Shown here: one piece after another, positions 1 through 13,700 of the stretch | How positions within the stretch are numbered: the first letter of the stretch is position 1 | Layout of the letters: the number at the start of each line of letters is the position of its first letter | Translations under genes and position numbers: made by a program | Assembly: GCF_051106095.1 (NCBI RefSeq) | Contig: NC_135795.1 | Location: forward strand, 1,343,501-1,407,500 | Source of the DNA: Pogona vitticeps | Lineage: Eukaryota; Chordata; Lepidosauria; Squamata; Agamidae | Direction: 5' to 3' | Length of the DNA: 64,000 bases | The notes under the pieces: model-generated | The model's input: only the letters and a program-made list of their open reading frames with translations | The model's database searches: none | Told to the model about the DNA's origin: nothing

Positions 1-370
1 TCAGGAAATCTTTTAAGCAATCTTTGCTTCCTACATTTGTGTTTTAAAATCCTCGGTATTAAAAAATAATCCCAAATTTGCAAATTATAAATTGTGTACT
101 GAGTTGCCTTGGATAAGACTTATTTCCTCCTTCTTTTTGACCTTCCTTTTTCACATTTTAAGGAAGAGACGGTGGGTCAACTGCCGGACTACATCTCCCA
201 GTACTGTTTTGCTGGCTGGGGACGATGGGAGTTGCAGTCCAAAGACATTGGGGCAAAGGGCTGCCCTCTGTCCGCCCCTGCTTTGAGGCAAAGCCTATGG
301 CCAGTGACAGCCAAACAGGGCAAAAGATCAGCTCCCAGGGAAAAAAAGTATTCTGCATGTCAAGACTCAC

Positions 371-3251
371 GCCTTCCATGTGTCGATTCCAGCTGAGCAG
401 GTCATGATATTCGGCGTATCTGCTGAAGTTGCCAAGGTTAATTTCTAGCCAGTCCCATAGAGCCTGGGACTGCTTTCCGCACGCCGTACCTGGAAAGAGG
501 TAGCAGAACAATTCCCTTTGAGGTTTTGTAGACTTCCTGCACCACGGATGTTCTCTCAGGTGAGGAACCTGCTGCATGAAACAAACCTATGGGTGATACA
601 ATCGGCAGCTCCTTGGAAAAGGCAATCTACTCTCCCCCGTGCACAGAAGGAGATGCCTGTTTGGATGCCTTTTTTTTTGCTTTATTCAAATATATTAGGG
701 TTATGAGAAGTCAGCCTTTTCCCACTTGATGTCTGTTCATACCAGTCCTCTTCCATCGGGGCCATGAGTGGGAATGACCAGGAAGGCTGATGCAGCAGGA
801 CAATAACAGGTTAGCAAAGGTTGTGATGGGTAAGTGAACAAATTCATTGCAATTTGTGCTGATTTCTTTACACTGAGTGACTTATCTCCTGTCTGTTTTA
901 AAGTAGGCTTCAGTCTTCTCATAGCTGAAGTTACCTGATTTAACTTTTGAGGTCAGAAAAGCTTTGCTGAATCCAAAAACGCCAGGAGCGTTTTCCTCTG
1001 GGATGTTGCCAAAGATGTTGTTGAAGCCTTTCAGTCTGAGAAGGGCAGAAGACAGAGAACGAAACAAAGAATCAGAGGACTGTTTTCAAAGAATCTTTGA
1101 TACAAGTTTTTTCTGTATTCCGTATTGACAAAAGGACTCATTGAGAGAAATCCATTTCTGGAGGGAGTGCTCCCTCAGGAGGCCAAAAAAGGTGTAATTG
1201 TGAAAATGCATTAAAAGGGGAAGTATGTGTCTCTGGAATATCATCCATGGCTTCCTTTGCGTCTCTAATTTTGCAACTCCACATAACAAAACAGATCGTT
1301 CTGCTAGGGAGAAAACATGATAGCAGCAGGCAAGCAGTATCTATCTGAATGTGTGACTTGGCCCATGACAAAATTAGGGTTCAGATGGCACCTCTCAGCC
1401 TAGCAGGGATCCAGTGAGACAAAGAGCCAAGAGCCAGTTTCATCTGTTCCCTTGGCGCCAGGATGTGCGGGAACTAGAATGAAAACCCAGCACATCCGAT
1501 TTTTAAACAGTCGTAGGGGGATTTTGAGCCCTAAAGGCTAATGGGTTCTGATGAAGAATTCCTAGCTTTCAGGCTGGGCTCTGGAGGCACAGAAACAGCC
1601 TTGGGAGCCACCCGCAACCTACGGAGGGTGTGATTCCCATCTTTTTAAATGACGGGTTGGAGATCCACCTTTGAGCTTAACAGCCATAACAAAACAAATT
1701 CAGCTTCGCACTCACAGCTGCTGGTAAGAGTTGCAGGACATCCTGAGCGGAATCTCAGCCACGACGGTCTCATTCACGGTGTGCAGTACATTTTGCAAGG
1801 CGTGTTGGAACCAATAAGTGAAATCGCTGGGTTTGAACCTTGGGAAGTCCGCTGCTATCCTCTGGAAAGCGATGCTCAGGATGACACCGGCGTACTCACT
1901 GCTCTGCAAATCCACCTGCGGATGGAAATTGCTCTTCAACAACACTCACCGAACGACTCCCCCTGTTCTTTCCTATTACAGCACTCAACCGGAGTGGCCA
2001 GCTTTTCCCCCCTACAAGGCTCCTCATCTTTAACTCGTATGAAATAGGCACATATGGCATGGCCCCCTTCTTGCTGGGAACAGAGGCGTCCTCTTGAGTT
2101 TGGCCAGGACGGAAAACTTTTGTTCGGGTTCATTTTTGAATATTTTTTAATGCTAAATTTCTCAATTCCTCTATGGGATGGAGATTTAAGAAAGTCAAAT
2201 GCAGGAGAAGGTAAAAGAGGCAAAATTCCAAAATCCTAAATTCACCTAACAAATTTACTGGGGCTTCTGAGGTAGGAGCCGGGCAGCCACAGGGAGCAGC
2301 TTTTCCAGGAGCTATCCGTGGTGCTGAAACCAATCACACATATCTCCCCCCCCCCCCAAGTCTCTGATTCATGTTTGAGGCCCTGTCTTTTTCTTCGGGG
2401 GCAACACTCCTTTATTATTTAATTCATTTATATAATTTTCTATGCTGTCTTTCTTCCCCCACCCCCAAGACAGCCTACAACACTTAAAACTATGCAGTGC
2501 TCGCAGGTTTAAACAACTACTACATCAAAAGCAATTCAACATCAATCTAGATGAAAAATAATTGTAAAGAAAATTTTAAAGGATCTAAAGGTCATAAAGG
2601 CAAGCTTTCCCTAGATCCCCCACTTACAAGCCTGCCTGAAAAGGAAAAAAAATCTTTGCTGATGAGAGAAGAGCAAGAGGAAGGAAGGCCAACCTGGGGG
2701 AGATCATTTTACAACCTGGGGGCAGCCACGGAGAAGATCCTCTCTTGAGTGTCAGGAGGTGGTGGAACTGAGAGCTTTTAAATGCCAAGAAGGCTAATAT
2801 GGGGGAAGGATGTGATCTTTCAGATAATAGGGGATGAGGAAGGCTAGCCAACTATCCCTTGCCCGCCCACCCCATGCCAGGTGCAGGTTGTGGGAAAGAG
2901 GGGCGAGATAGATGTAGGGTTCCTGGGATGCAGAGAGACAAGGCAGGAACTTTTGAAGACCAGGGAGGGTTAGAAAAATGAGTTTCACACAGTTCTCTGG
3001 AGTAGCCTTTTGCATGTTCTAATGGGAACCCACTTAGCTTAGACATCTCTTCTTTCACACCCTCTTCCAGAGTCTCAAGAAATGATTCTGACCCCAGCAA
3101 TGGTGTTCAGCTTGTCCAAGAATTCAGCAAGGTCTGCCAGGCTGTCCAAATGGTTCATGATCTCCACGATCTCAGCCTCTTCATCCGGGGCTCCTGGTTC
3201 CCACCATAACTCAGCTAGCTGGCTAGCAGAAAGGACTTCCATGGCTGAAAT
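371..3251 (-). CDS. Cassette gene, cassette 8 (exons 31-34)
   Basis: A is 3093-3251 (ISAMEVLSASQLAELW), B is 1716-1915 (contains PSDFTYWFQHALQNVL, ends MSCNSYQQL), C is 935-1035 (LKGFNNIFGNIPEE) and D is 371-489 (GTACGKQSQALWDWLEINLG). The donor after A (GGG then GTCAGA) is weak, so its 3' edge is the least certain in the gene; the frame is kept with this edge. Both marker cysteines are present. D ends at a normal GTGAGT donor, so at least one more exon lies beyond the left edge; none is evident in 1-370. Confidence 0.78.
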
Positions 3252-4711
3252 CTGAACATGTATTTTGCTGGTTAATATACATCTGTGCCTACCTGTCTCA
3301 AGAGACAGCGTTCACATTCACAAGGAGGGCAGCTGCTTAATATTGAGCAATACAGGTTGTCACAAAGAGCAACTCCTACTGTTCACCATTTTCAGAGACC
3401 AAACAAAGTGAAGGAAGGAACAGACATTACATGAAATGCATTATTAGATTCAGAATATCCTTAACGGCTGAAAGCATCTAAGTACACAGCAGGTGCTTTT
3501 CTCATTTCAAGTAGCTCACTTTGCTTCCTGATTGAGGCATCTCTTGTTTCTCAAGACAGAACTTTGGCACAAGGGATGCCCCAAAGATTTCCAAACTGGC
3601 TGGTCCAGGAGCATCAACCCTGACAGCGGAAGTTTGCTCACCCCATTAAATTTTGCATTCACGGACAACAACTCGGTGAGGTTGGCCAAGGCACCAAATC
3701 GGCCGTAGTTGCTGAGGAGCCACTGGCTGCTGTTAGCATCGGGCGAGCACGTGACGCCTAGAAGACAGGGAGAAGATCGGGCGGCAGAGAAACAGTGCCA
3801 AGATTAAGAGCAGCACAAAAGCAAAGACTTCATCGCTTGAGGACTGTGGCCAACATCCTGTGAAGGGTCCCAATGTTCCTGTCTTGTCTTGCATAAAACA
3901 GTGCAACGCCAACCCCCTTGACAGAGTGACTGGGAGAGTTTCATTATTTATTTAGCTCTCTGTCTGTCTCGCTGGCTGGATAGCTCAGTGGTTAAGGTAT
4001 GTGGCTGCAGAGCCAGAAGTTGGGAGTTTGATTCCCCAACTGGGTCTCCTGGGAGAGAAGAGCCAGCCTAGGTAGCCTTGGGCAAATTGCACTATGGTCC
4101 CAGGGCTCCCCCTAGAGGAAGGGAAGGGTAAAATACCTGTGAGTACTCTCTACCTGGAAAACCCTGGGAAAGGTCACCATAAGTCAAAATACAATACAAT
4201 ACAATACAATACAATACAATACAATACAATACAATACAATACAATACAATACATACATACATACATACATACATACATACATACATACATACATACATAC
4301 ATACATACATACATACATACATACATACATACATACATACATACATACATACATACATACATACATACATACATACATTGTTTGCTTATTTATTTAATAT
4401 CTCACTATCCTCCTAACATCTGGATCCATCTGGTCGCTTACAAAATGATTTTAAAAACAGTCTAGCTCTTACGTCCACAATATTCTTAAGCTGATTTGAT
4501 CAAATCCTCCTTGAATGACATCCTTTTCTTGAACGCCCCTGATCTACTTTTCCCTACCTTGTTCCATCCGATAAATTCCCAAGTAGCTGAATATTCTCTT
4601 GTGAATGGTTTCTCTCTGCTCTTCTGTGAACTGATCGTATACTTTATCCATCGCTTTCACCCTGAGATGGACAAAAAAAGTAGAAGGCCAGCATGAAATG
4701 GCCTTCTCACA

Positions 4712-4774
<63 letters not shown>

Positions 4775-7700
4775 CTTTAACAAAGCATGAGTATGTGGCA
4801 GAAGATGGCATGTGGGCTGGAACATAAAGGGAAACAAACAAAGCATTTATTTATGTTTACATTTATACCACACCTTTCCATTAAAAAAATGTTCAAAGCA
4901 GCTTACACATTTCTTAAAAGAATAACAAGAAAAACAACATTAACTAAAATATAATTTGAAAATCAGATAACCTTCACATACCATAAAAACTATTAAATCA
5001 AGCTTACCTGTCCCTGAACTTGCCATCACTTCTTGGAAATATATATATATTAAAAGAGGTATAGGCCCTTTTAAAACAGAATTTTCATGACCAGCCACAA
5101 AACATGGCATGCTAGATGCAAGATACAGAGGTGGAGAAAATGATGTCCTATGATAATCTGTTGTCGTTCACCACCCAGGAAAGCACCACACCTCTGCAAA
5201 AGCCAGGAGGTATCTACTGTATCATCCAGTTTGACCCTCAATTGAGAGGCGTCTCCCTAGACTTACAGGTTTTGGTGAGAGAGGCAGTCCACATCAAGAG
5301 AAATCAATGCCAGGTCCTTGGGAGCGAGAGCGGGCAGGAGGAGCTGGAGCTGACGGCCAAACCAGAATGAGTATTGCTCTGCAGAAAAGGTGTCGAACTT
5401 GAGGGTCTTGAACACCGCCCCGAAGATTAGGTCACGGATCCGGGGGTCAGGGAGGGCGGTCAAGTGATTCTGTAAATGGAGACGCATCATTTCTAGCAAA
5501 ATGTAGATAGTCTTGAAAACGAATGAATGATTGAAGTTTTAGCTATTTCTCCTTTAAAATCTAAACCTGGAAGGGACGAGAGCCTTCCCTTCAGCCCTTT
5601 GGAAGAGAAACAAGTGACAGGATGATGATGTTTTCCTGTGCCAGTAACTCAGCTTCATGCAATGCATGTGGTAGGCCTACTGTAATGGAACCACTTCTGT
5701 GTCTTCTCTGAGGAACAGCAGAAGGAGGTAAATGTTCTTGCCTGGTGTTGCCAGCACCTTTTAAAGGGCACCTCTCCTATCAGCCATGCCCCACTCCCCC
5801 CTTTCAGGACTGTTCAGCGTCCTGCTAATTGTGAGATACGGAGGTCAGGAAAAGTCCAGGCTATGCCAGACTATTGCCTCTAACTGGGGGGTGCCAAGGA
5901 TTGAACCGTTGACCCACGTTCCACTACTGAGCTGCAGCTTTTCCCCCTAAAAGCACAGAAATGGATTTTGTAGGAAATTCGGTTGTCCCACAAAAAGCCT
6001 GAGGGAGGGAAAGAATTTGGATGTAGACAGAGATTTAAAAAACAACCACCACCCACCCAATATCCGATTAAGCAAACCCCGGAGGAAGCCAAGGCAGGGG
6101 AGGCTTGCCTGTTTGGCTACTGCGTTGAACTCGGTCATGAAGTCCTTCATTTCAGCAGGAGGTCGCTTCTGCATCTCCCCCAAGATCTGGACGGACCGGA
6201 GTTCGTCTTTGAACGCCTTGGTAGCAACCATCATCTCCCCCATTTGCTTTGGGGAAAGGAAGGAGAGGACTTCGTACTAGAAGGAAAAACACAGGGGAAG
6301 ATTGAATTTTTTTTTTCTATCAGAGAACAGAACTAGCAAGAGACAGGAGAAGGGGCCGGACGCTCCAGTTTCTTTTAATTATTATTAAGAAAATAACTTG
6401 AAATGAACATTGACCCATGAACTCAGGGGTGGTGGAAAATTGTAGGTTTTGCTCCTCACCCCAAATTCAGATTTTTTTAAAAAAAAACCCTTGAAGTTAT
6501 TTTCACCCACAGGACGTGGTTTGTGATCCCACCTGTCTCTGCCCCCCCCCTTTGAATTCATCAATAAAGAACAGACATAAGATTTAAAACACATTTGTTC
6601 TGCATTTCGACAAGTATAGGAACTCTCAGCATAGATTATTCCAGAGAGGAAGGCATGGAAATCTCTTTCGATGTGTCTCAGAGAAACCAATGGAAAAACG
6701 AAAGCAAGATCGTGCGGGTATCTTTACGGATGACAGATTCCTCTTAGACAAAGCTTTTGTGAGTGAAAATCCAATGAGTGTGGACTGGACTGCTTTTAAG
6801 TGGATTAAAAGCACGTTTGGTGAAATTCTCAATAGGTGTTCAAGTAACATCAGCTTTAAAAAAAAGATTAAAGAGGCAGAGATGTCAAACAGCCCGTTGG
6901 ACTTGTAAGGGTAACACCTGTCAAACAGCTGCTTTTCTGTGGAAATGTTAAATGTTTCCTGGAGAAGACGTTAATTGGCTTACCCCATTAAAATCTTGAT
7001 TTAATGCAACGAGATCAGCATAAGTAGCAAAAGGCAGAAATCTGAAAAAAAGCAGCTGCAGGAAGCTTTGACTGTCCTTGTAAGAACCGGGAAATGCTGT
7101 TCCTAAGAAAAGAAAAAAGGACAATTTTCCAGAAATATTTCTACAGAGCGTCCTGTCATTCCATGTATTGTTTGAAGCACCCTACACGTACACACAGATA
7201 CCCTATTTTCGAGAGAGATCCCAGGTTTATTAGCAGCACCCATCAACTGTGAGCCCCTGATCAATTTTGTGCCTCTGGAGCCCTTATAGAAGCCCCATCC
7301 CATGCACTTCACAATTTTATCTTGAAAGGATGATTATCATATTTTTCCATGTATAAGACGCACCCAACTTTTCTAACCCAAAATTAAGAAATCTAAGATG
7401 ACCCTCAATTTTTAGTCTAAAGGTTTTAGACAAAAGTATAGTCTTCCTGGTATAACTCAGTGGGTTGGCGTGCCTGGGTATAAAGGCAAAGGCAAAAAGT
7501 CTGAATCCAAAGGAGAAGGGACCAGCCAAGGTCGTCCGGAGCGTATGCAGCTGGACGGGTGATTTGCCTTTCCCAAAACATCACCCGAAGGAAGATCGAG
7601 GAGACATTACTGATTACTTCATACCTAGAAATTCCTCGGTCACCTTGATAACTGGAGGGCATGCCCTTGTTATTAATGTGCTTGTCCAACTTTCCAGGGA

Positions 7701-10700
7701 GCAGCGTTCTCCTTTAAAAGCTTCCATACTATATTCGCATCTAAATGATATATATTTTTATAATATATCTAGAAGGGTTCTTCCGGACTCTTTGGACAGA
7801 GAGATTCAACCTCCCTTCTAGTGCCAGGAAGGCTAGGCAACAGTCTGGTTGCTTGTTGAAGAAGACGCTAGAATTTGAGCCTCCATTATTGCTACAGAAG
7901 GTCATGAAACCATCACCTGAGGTGTTGACCTTGTGCTCCAGGGTGGTCCTCATCAGATGGTAGATCTGCCGGGACGTCTCTTGGGGTAAGTCTGGGTAGA
8001 CTTGATCAAAACCTCCAAAGCTACCAGTAGTTTGGGTGAGAAAAGAGAAGAAGATAAATGAAGTCAGATAAGTTGGCATTTGACAAGGCAATGTAGTTTA
8101 TTTATCCCTTCTTATTTATTTAAAATATGTTTACCCCGCCTTTCTCCTTGGAAAGGAATCAAAGCGGCATACAACAATGCATCTGTTTGTCACTGTAAGA
8201 TTTATCACAAAAGAATAACAACAACCCAGGTGGATCTTGGTCATGATCCTTCTTTTGAGTTATAAAAGCTACTTTTTGGGATTACAACTTTCCACACACA
8301 CCCCCATGCAGGGGTTTGGATAATAGACTATGGAAATAACATGTTAAACAAGAATAATGCATCTAATCTTTTTTAAAAAGCACAGTATCAAAATTAACAA
8401 TAAACCATTTTTTAAAAAAAATCAACTTTCAAAATGGCGTAAAGGCCACTGTCGTTATGGTAACACCAGTGCATCCATTTTATTATGCTGTTTCCAAACT
8501 CTGCTCCAGGAGAGAGAAGGCCAAGAGTGAAAAGTCACACTTACATGGCTGTGTAGGAGGGAAATTCCAGGTCGAGCGGGATCAACTGGAGTAAATCCTC
8601 ATTGATGCCGGCCAGGAGGAATCTCAGCTTGCTCTGAAACCAGGACTGATAGTCCGAGGGACTGAACTTATCAAAATATCGTGCTAGCTTTGTAAAAACG
8701 GTGCCCAACACTTCAGATTTCACCTCAGCATTTCGGAAGCCTGGAATATAACCCTATAAACAGAGGTCTAGATGAACATATACAATCCAGAGGACCACCT
8801 TTTACACAGAGAGACTTAATTTGAAAGTAACGCCTATTGAATTCAATGGGAACTATGGGGAATTGTGAGTAAACATGCACAAGATTGGGCTTCACAATGT
8901 TTTGAGAAGAACTCCATCTTCTTCTGCAGATCCACAGGCATTGTTTTACTCAAGAGGAAAACTGGATGTGCAAACTTATTCGTTATACAGGGGTGGGCTA
9001 TTGTATTTACCTGTTCAATTGCCAGATTGAATTCAGTCAAGAACTCCTCCAGTTTAGCCAAAGGGGTTTCAGAGGGCTCTGCCTCCAGGCTTGACAGCAC
9101 ACGGCCCATGGTTGTCACATTGACCAGTGCGTCTGATGACCCAATAAACTCTACCAGCTGGCCAACACTCAGGAAGCTTAACACAGTAATCTGAAAAACA
9201 TTGACAAGCTTTTTCAGTTACTGGTAACAGCTTTTTTCATATTTAAAAAGTCAAAATAGGTTAGTTAAGCCAATGGTGGTCAATGGGCGGTCTCTGGCCT
9301 TCTCCTGCTTCTCAGAGTCTTCAGGTATGGCTGCCTTCTAAATAAGTCACAGATTCCCCCCTCCAGCACTCTCCAAAATTCCAAAATATTTTTAATTTCC
9401 TAAAGTAGAAGTGGATTTCTGGAAAAAAGTTTTGTTCTTTTTTACGTTCTGGCTCATTTTGCCCTGTCTGTGTTGCTCCAAAGGTCTCAGGGTCTGGAAA
9501 CTGGCTCCAGGACCGGCTGAAGATGGCAGTCTTTTGAGCCGCTTGTCGGACTCATGAGGAGGAACGCGCTGTGATTTGTGCCAGCCCGAATGATAGGTGG
9601 GAAGGATGGGCAGCGGACCGTCTCCATTTTAGAGGCACTGTGATTCTGAGCCTGCCCTGCAGTTTGCCCCTTTGCAGGAGCTGTCCAGGGTTCTGAACTC
9701 TTGACTCTGGCCAAGATTCAGCACCTCGGACACCTCCCTCGGCATCTCGGCATCTCTAAAATGATAACCACTGGTCTCAGCCGGTGACGAAACCACAGCT
9801 TAGTGGCTCATGCTGAATTTGGCCTCGGGGGCTGACCCCACACATTTTGCGGCCTGAAACAAAGACTAAAGTGGTTCTCTCTGTGCTCCGTGTAGGAAAA
9901 AGCCCCTAGGTTGGCCCTTGAAGCAACAAATGGAGATCCTATCATCACGTTGGAGGGCATCAGGCCAGTTTATGAGTGGCAGGGGAAGTACCCTCATGCA
10001 TGGCACTACTTATTTATTTATTTAAATCTCCCACTATCTAATGGCTAAGCCATTACTCTGGGCAGTTTACAATCACATAATATAAACATACAATAAACCT
10101 CCACTAGTAAACCAAGAAAACACCACACTAGACACTTAATGTCACCTTTAAAAAAAAAAGAAACGCCTTCTGAAAAATTCCAGCTGGAGCTTGCCTCTAT
10201 CTGCCTTTGGCAAATTAATCTGGTTGAGGAGCCGGAGGTTGGGAGTTCAATACCCCCCTATGGTGCCTCGGAGAGAAGAGCCAGCCTGGGTGGCCCTGGG
10301 CAAGCTGCACCGTGGTCTCCAAGTGACCTCAGAAGAAGGGGAAGGCAGTGCTGAATATTCTCTACCTGGGAACACCTGAAAGGGGTCACCATAACTCAGA
10401 ATTGAATTGAGGGGACATGATTGTTATAATATTTTGAGTACATCGCCACCCGATAACCTATTTATTTTTCCAGAGCTCCTTTTGGAAGGGGTCAACATCA
10501 TGAAATATTGTCCTGGGGAAAACTGTCTCTAGGCTCAGCTCTTTGTACCAATGGCACGCCCACATGCTCTCTTTCCTTTTGCGGCAAGATATTAGTTGTA
10601 GAAATCAGCGTGGAATTATATCTCTAACATTCACCCCCTCCCCAACCCCGAATAGTTTCATCGACAAATAGGGAACCTACAGGATCAAAATGAATGTTGG

Positions 10701-13700
10701 TGGATTTCACTTCTTCTAATGTGGCATCCTGGAAAAAGGATCCCCATGAGTTCGTGATCCATTCGAGAATGGGCTCCATGAGGGATCCTGAAGAAATAAG
10801 AAGAAATAAGAAGCCGAGTTGTGACAACAGTTTGAAATAATTGAGTAGATCCCAACATATACACTGTACATTGAATTATCTCTCTGCTTGAAGAAACGTG
10901 ACTCTTCCATCACCCCAGGAAACACCCATCTTACAAACATCCAGCTCCTATTTCACCATCTTTCACACACACACAGCTGAAGAAACAAGGGAAATGGTCA
11001 GAGGGCACGGGTTCAAGATGGAAAAATCTTTGAGCTTACCTTGCAGTGTGTTGAGGTTCTGGATGATCCAAAGCACGACAGCTCTCCTGGACGGTTCTGC
11101 CATGTGCGCATGCGCTTCGCTCAACCCAGCAACGCTGTTGTGACGGCACCAGAAAGGGAGACGGGAAAATGGAAAACAGATTAGTCAGATCTCAACATCT
11201 TTACAAAGCAAGGGATTCTAGGGTGCATGTCTTAGCTTGCTGTGCGCTACTTTGACTTCAGCTTGTTCAGTTAATGATGCTGTGGTGGCTACAATGCCTC
11301 TTTCTGAGAACTAGGTCTGAAAATGTTGCACGTTGCTATACACGAATCAGCAACCAGACCTTATTGTCAGGTTTTCTTCAGTTCTGGACAGAAATGCACA
11401 TTATAGACAACCCATCAATAAAAGGAGAAAATCCTTAAAGGCTAGAAATGTCTGATTGTCCCTGTAACAAAGTCAGAAATAAAACCTCCAGCTCTGCACC
11501 CAGATGGTGTTAGCAGTTAAGGAATTTTCTCCTCTAACGAGAGCTCGTCTGTAACATCTATTTCTGCCCTCTGTGAGCTTGTAGTTTATCCCATTTCAGA
11601 AATCTCAGCTAATAGACTATATGGATGTTGGATGAAGTGGGTCAACTTAAGTATACCGCGTATGTTTCCTACTGCTTCCAGCTCTTTGATTATGATTTTA
11701 TTTACCAATCCCTGTTAGGTTGAAGGACTTACATAGCAGCGAAAGATTCATAGTTTTGGGGAACAAAATAAGCCAGATTGGTTGCATTGATCACAAAAGC
11801 GAGGTAGCGCAATTCTTCCTGGATGGTGGTGTTCCACTCAGCAGCAGTGTAAGCTTTCATTTGAGGTGACGTGAGAGCCAGATACTTGATCAAGATCAAC
11901 TCGGCCACTTCGGGGTTTGGGAGAACCACCATTCTTTGCTACAGGGGTTGAAAGAGAACAAATTGGTTATTTTGGTTTGTTTGTTTGTTTGTTTGTTTGG
12001 AAAGAAGAGGCATTCCCCAAATATCCCCCAGTTTTGGGCCAACCCAAGACATTTGGCTGACTGAGGCAAAGGTGGTATTCCACCTTCTTCTCCATGCAAA
12101 TGGAAAGATCTTTATTAAATGCCTCAAATTGAATTGTGGAGGTTGCAGGTAGAACTCCTATGGTTTCAACAGGATGAAGATAAAAGTTGTTGTCCATCTA
12201 AACATGATGAGTGTGGCCTTTGTAAATGTCAAAAGTCCATGCTCCACCTGCCCACTGTTATGGAAGTAACCAAGGGGACAGATGCAACATAAACCATCAA
12301 GAGGACAGAGATACCTGAGCCGCAGCCCTGGCGGATTCCTTCAAAATCATCCGGATGTCATCTGCATTGCTTTCTTCAATGAAGCTGGCAAAGCGCGATG
12401 CCAGATCCATGTCGGCGAAGGTGTGGGAATGTATTAGCATGTCCCCAATCTGGCTGGGGGTCAACAGGTCCAAAACAGTATACTGGAGAGGAAAGACAGA
12501 CTGAATCATGCTTGGGTTTAGAGAACTGACACTCCATCACCATGGAGAGCGACCAGTGAGGACCTTGCTCTGAGGAGGACTGGAGGGGCACTGTTCCCTT
12601 TTATACTGCTGGCTGTTGGCTCCTCCCTCCAGGCTCCGCCTCCCTCCCCAACGAGGAGAGCGCCTTAAAGGGGCAACACCGTGGCCTGCTGACGGGCACC
12701 GTCTCACCTCTCCAGGAGCTGCCGGAAGGGTTGGCAGACCAGCTCCCAGGGATGTGAAGCTCACGGAAGAGGTAGGCCCACCTTGTGCTCAAGCTAGAGC
12801 CTGGGGAAGCTACAGTCCAAGATCTGACTTTTTGACAACCCTGCCTCTGAACCTTTGGAGAGACTTACTGCCTCAAAAGGTTGGCGGTAATATGAAGCCA
12901 GCTGGACGTACGGCACTTCTGCAGAGAACCTTCCAAAGAGTTGGAGAAGCCATTTTCGGGAGGTCATTTGGCCAGAGCAGGCAGGCCCTGTGAGGGAGGT
13001 CATGAAAGAAAAGGATGATAGGCTTTGTAGTCCAAAACCCTGCAGAGAATCCCTAAAAGCTCAGTAAGAAGCCAACCTGCTCCTACCCTCTTTTTGTTCT
13101 CTGAACACTCGTGGCAAAAGCAGAACTTGGAGACTCTTGGTTTTTTTTGTGGGGACAGCACCCACAGAAGTGCCCACACTGTTTCCCCACAGACCCCAAA
13201 AGTTCTGCACTGGATAGATTTTGATGGATTTTGTTACCTGTGATTTGAGAGTTCTGGGTCAAAAACGATTCGATGAATTTGGAGACATCCCGTCTTCTTT
13301 CCTGTGGAATTTCTGTGTAGATGCTGTTCAGCCCAGCAATCCTAGAAAACAAAAGGATTCTTAGCAATTAGATGGTTAAACTACAAAAATAGTTGTTTTA
13401 TTGTCTGTTACTTCTCAGAAGCCAAGTGGCTGATATTATTGCCATGCTCCAATGATGGAAGCAGTTTTGCGGCCTTGCATGTTAGTAACTAGTTACTAAT
13501 GCCTTTCCCAACAGTCCAGAAAAATGAAAGGATATATTCTCTAGTCCCATCTAGTGGTCAGTTCTGATATTGCACATTGCAAATATTTAGAAAAAGATAA
13601 AACAAAACAAAAAATCTCTTGCCAGGCAGGAATAACATAAGTGAATGACTTAAAACCTGTAAAAAAAATTTCAAAGTACCTCTTAAAAATCCTTAAAATG

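Noticed and set aside
1-370. Next exon of the cassette gene (exon A of cassette 9)
   Set aside because: No acceptor followed by the usual V-L-x-x-L-T/S-x-x-Q-L pattern was found on the minus strand; the exon probably lies beyond the edge.
4092-4465. Frames of repeated Met-Tyr-Val-Cys or Ile-His-Thr-Tyr
   Set aside because: They are translations of the ATAC and ATACA microsatellite.
9487-9714. Minus-strand 75-aa frame between cassettes 5 and 6
   Set aside because: No cassette motif and no splice sites in the required phase; cassettes 5 and 6 join directly without it.
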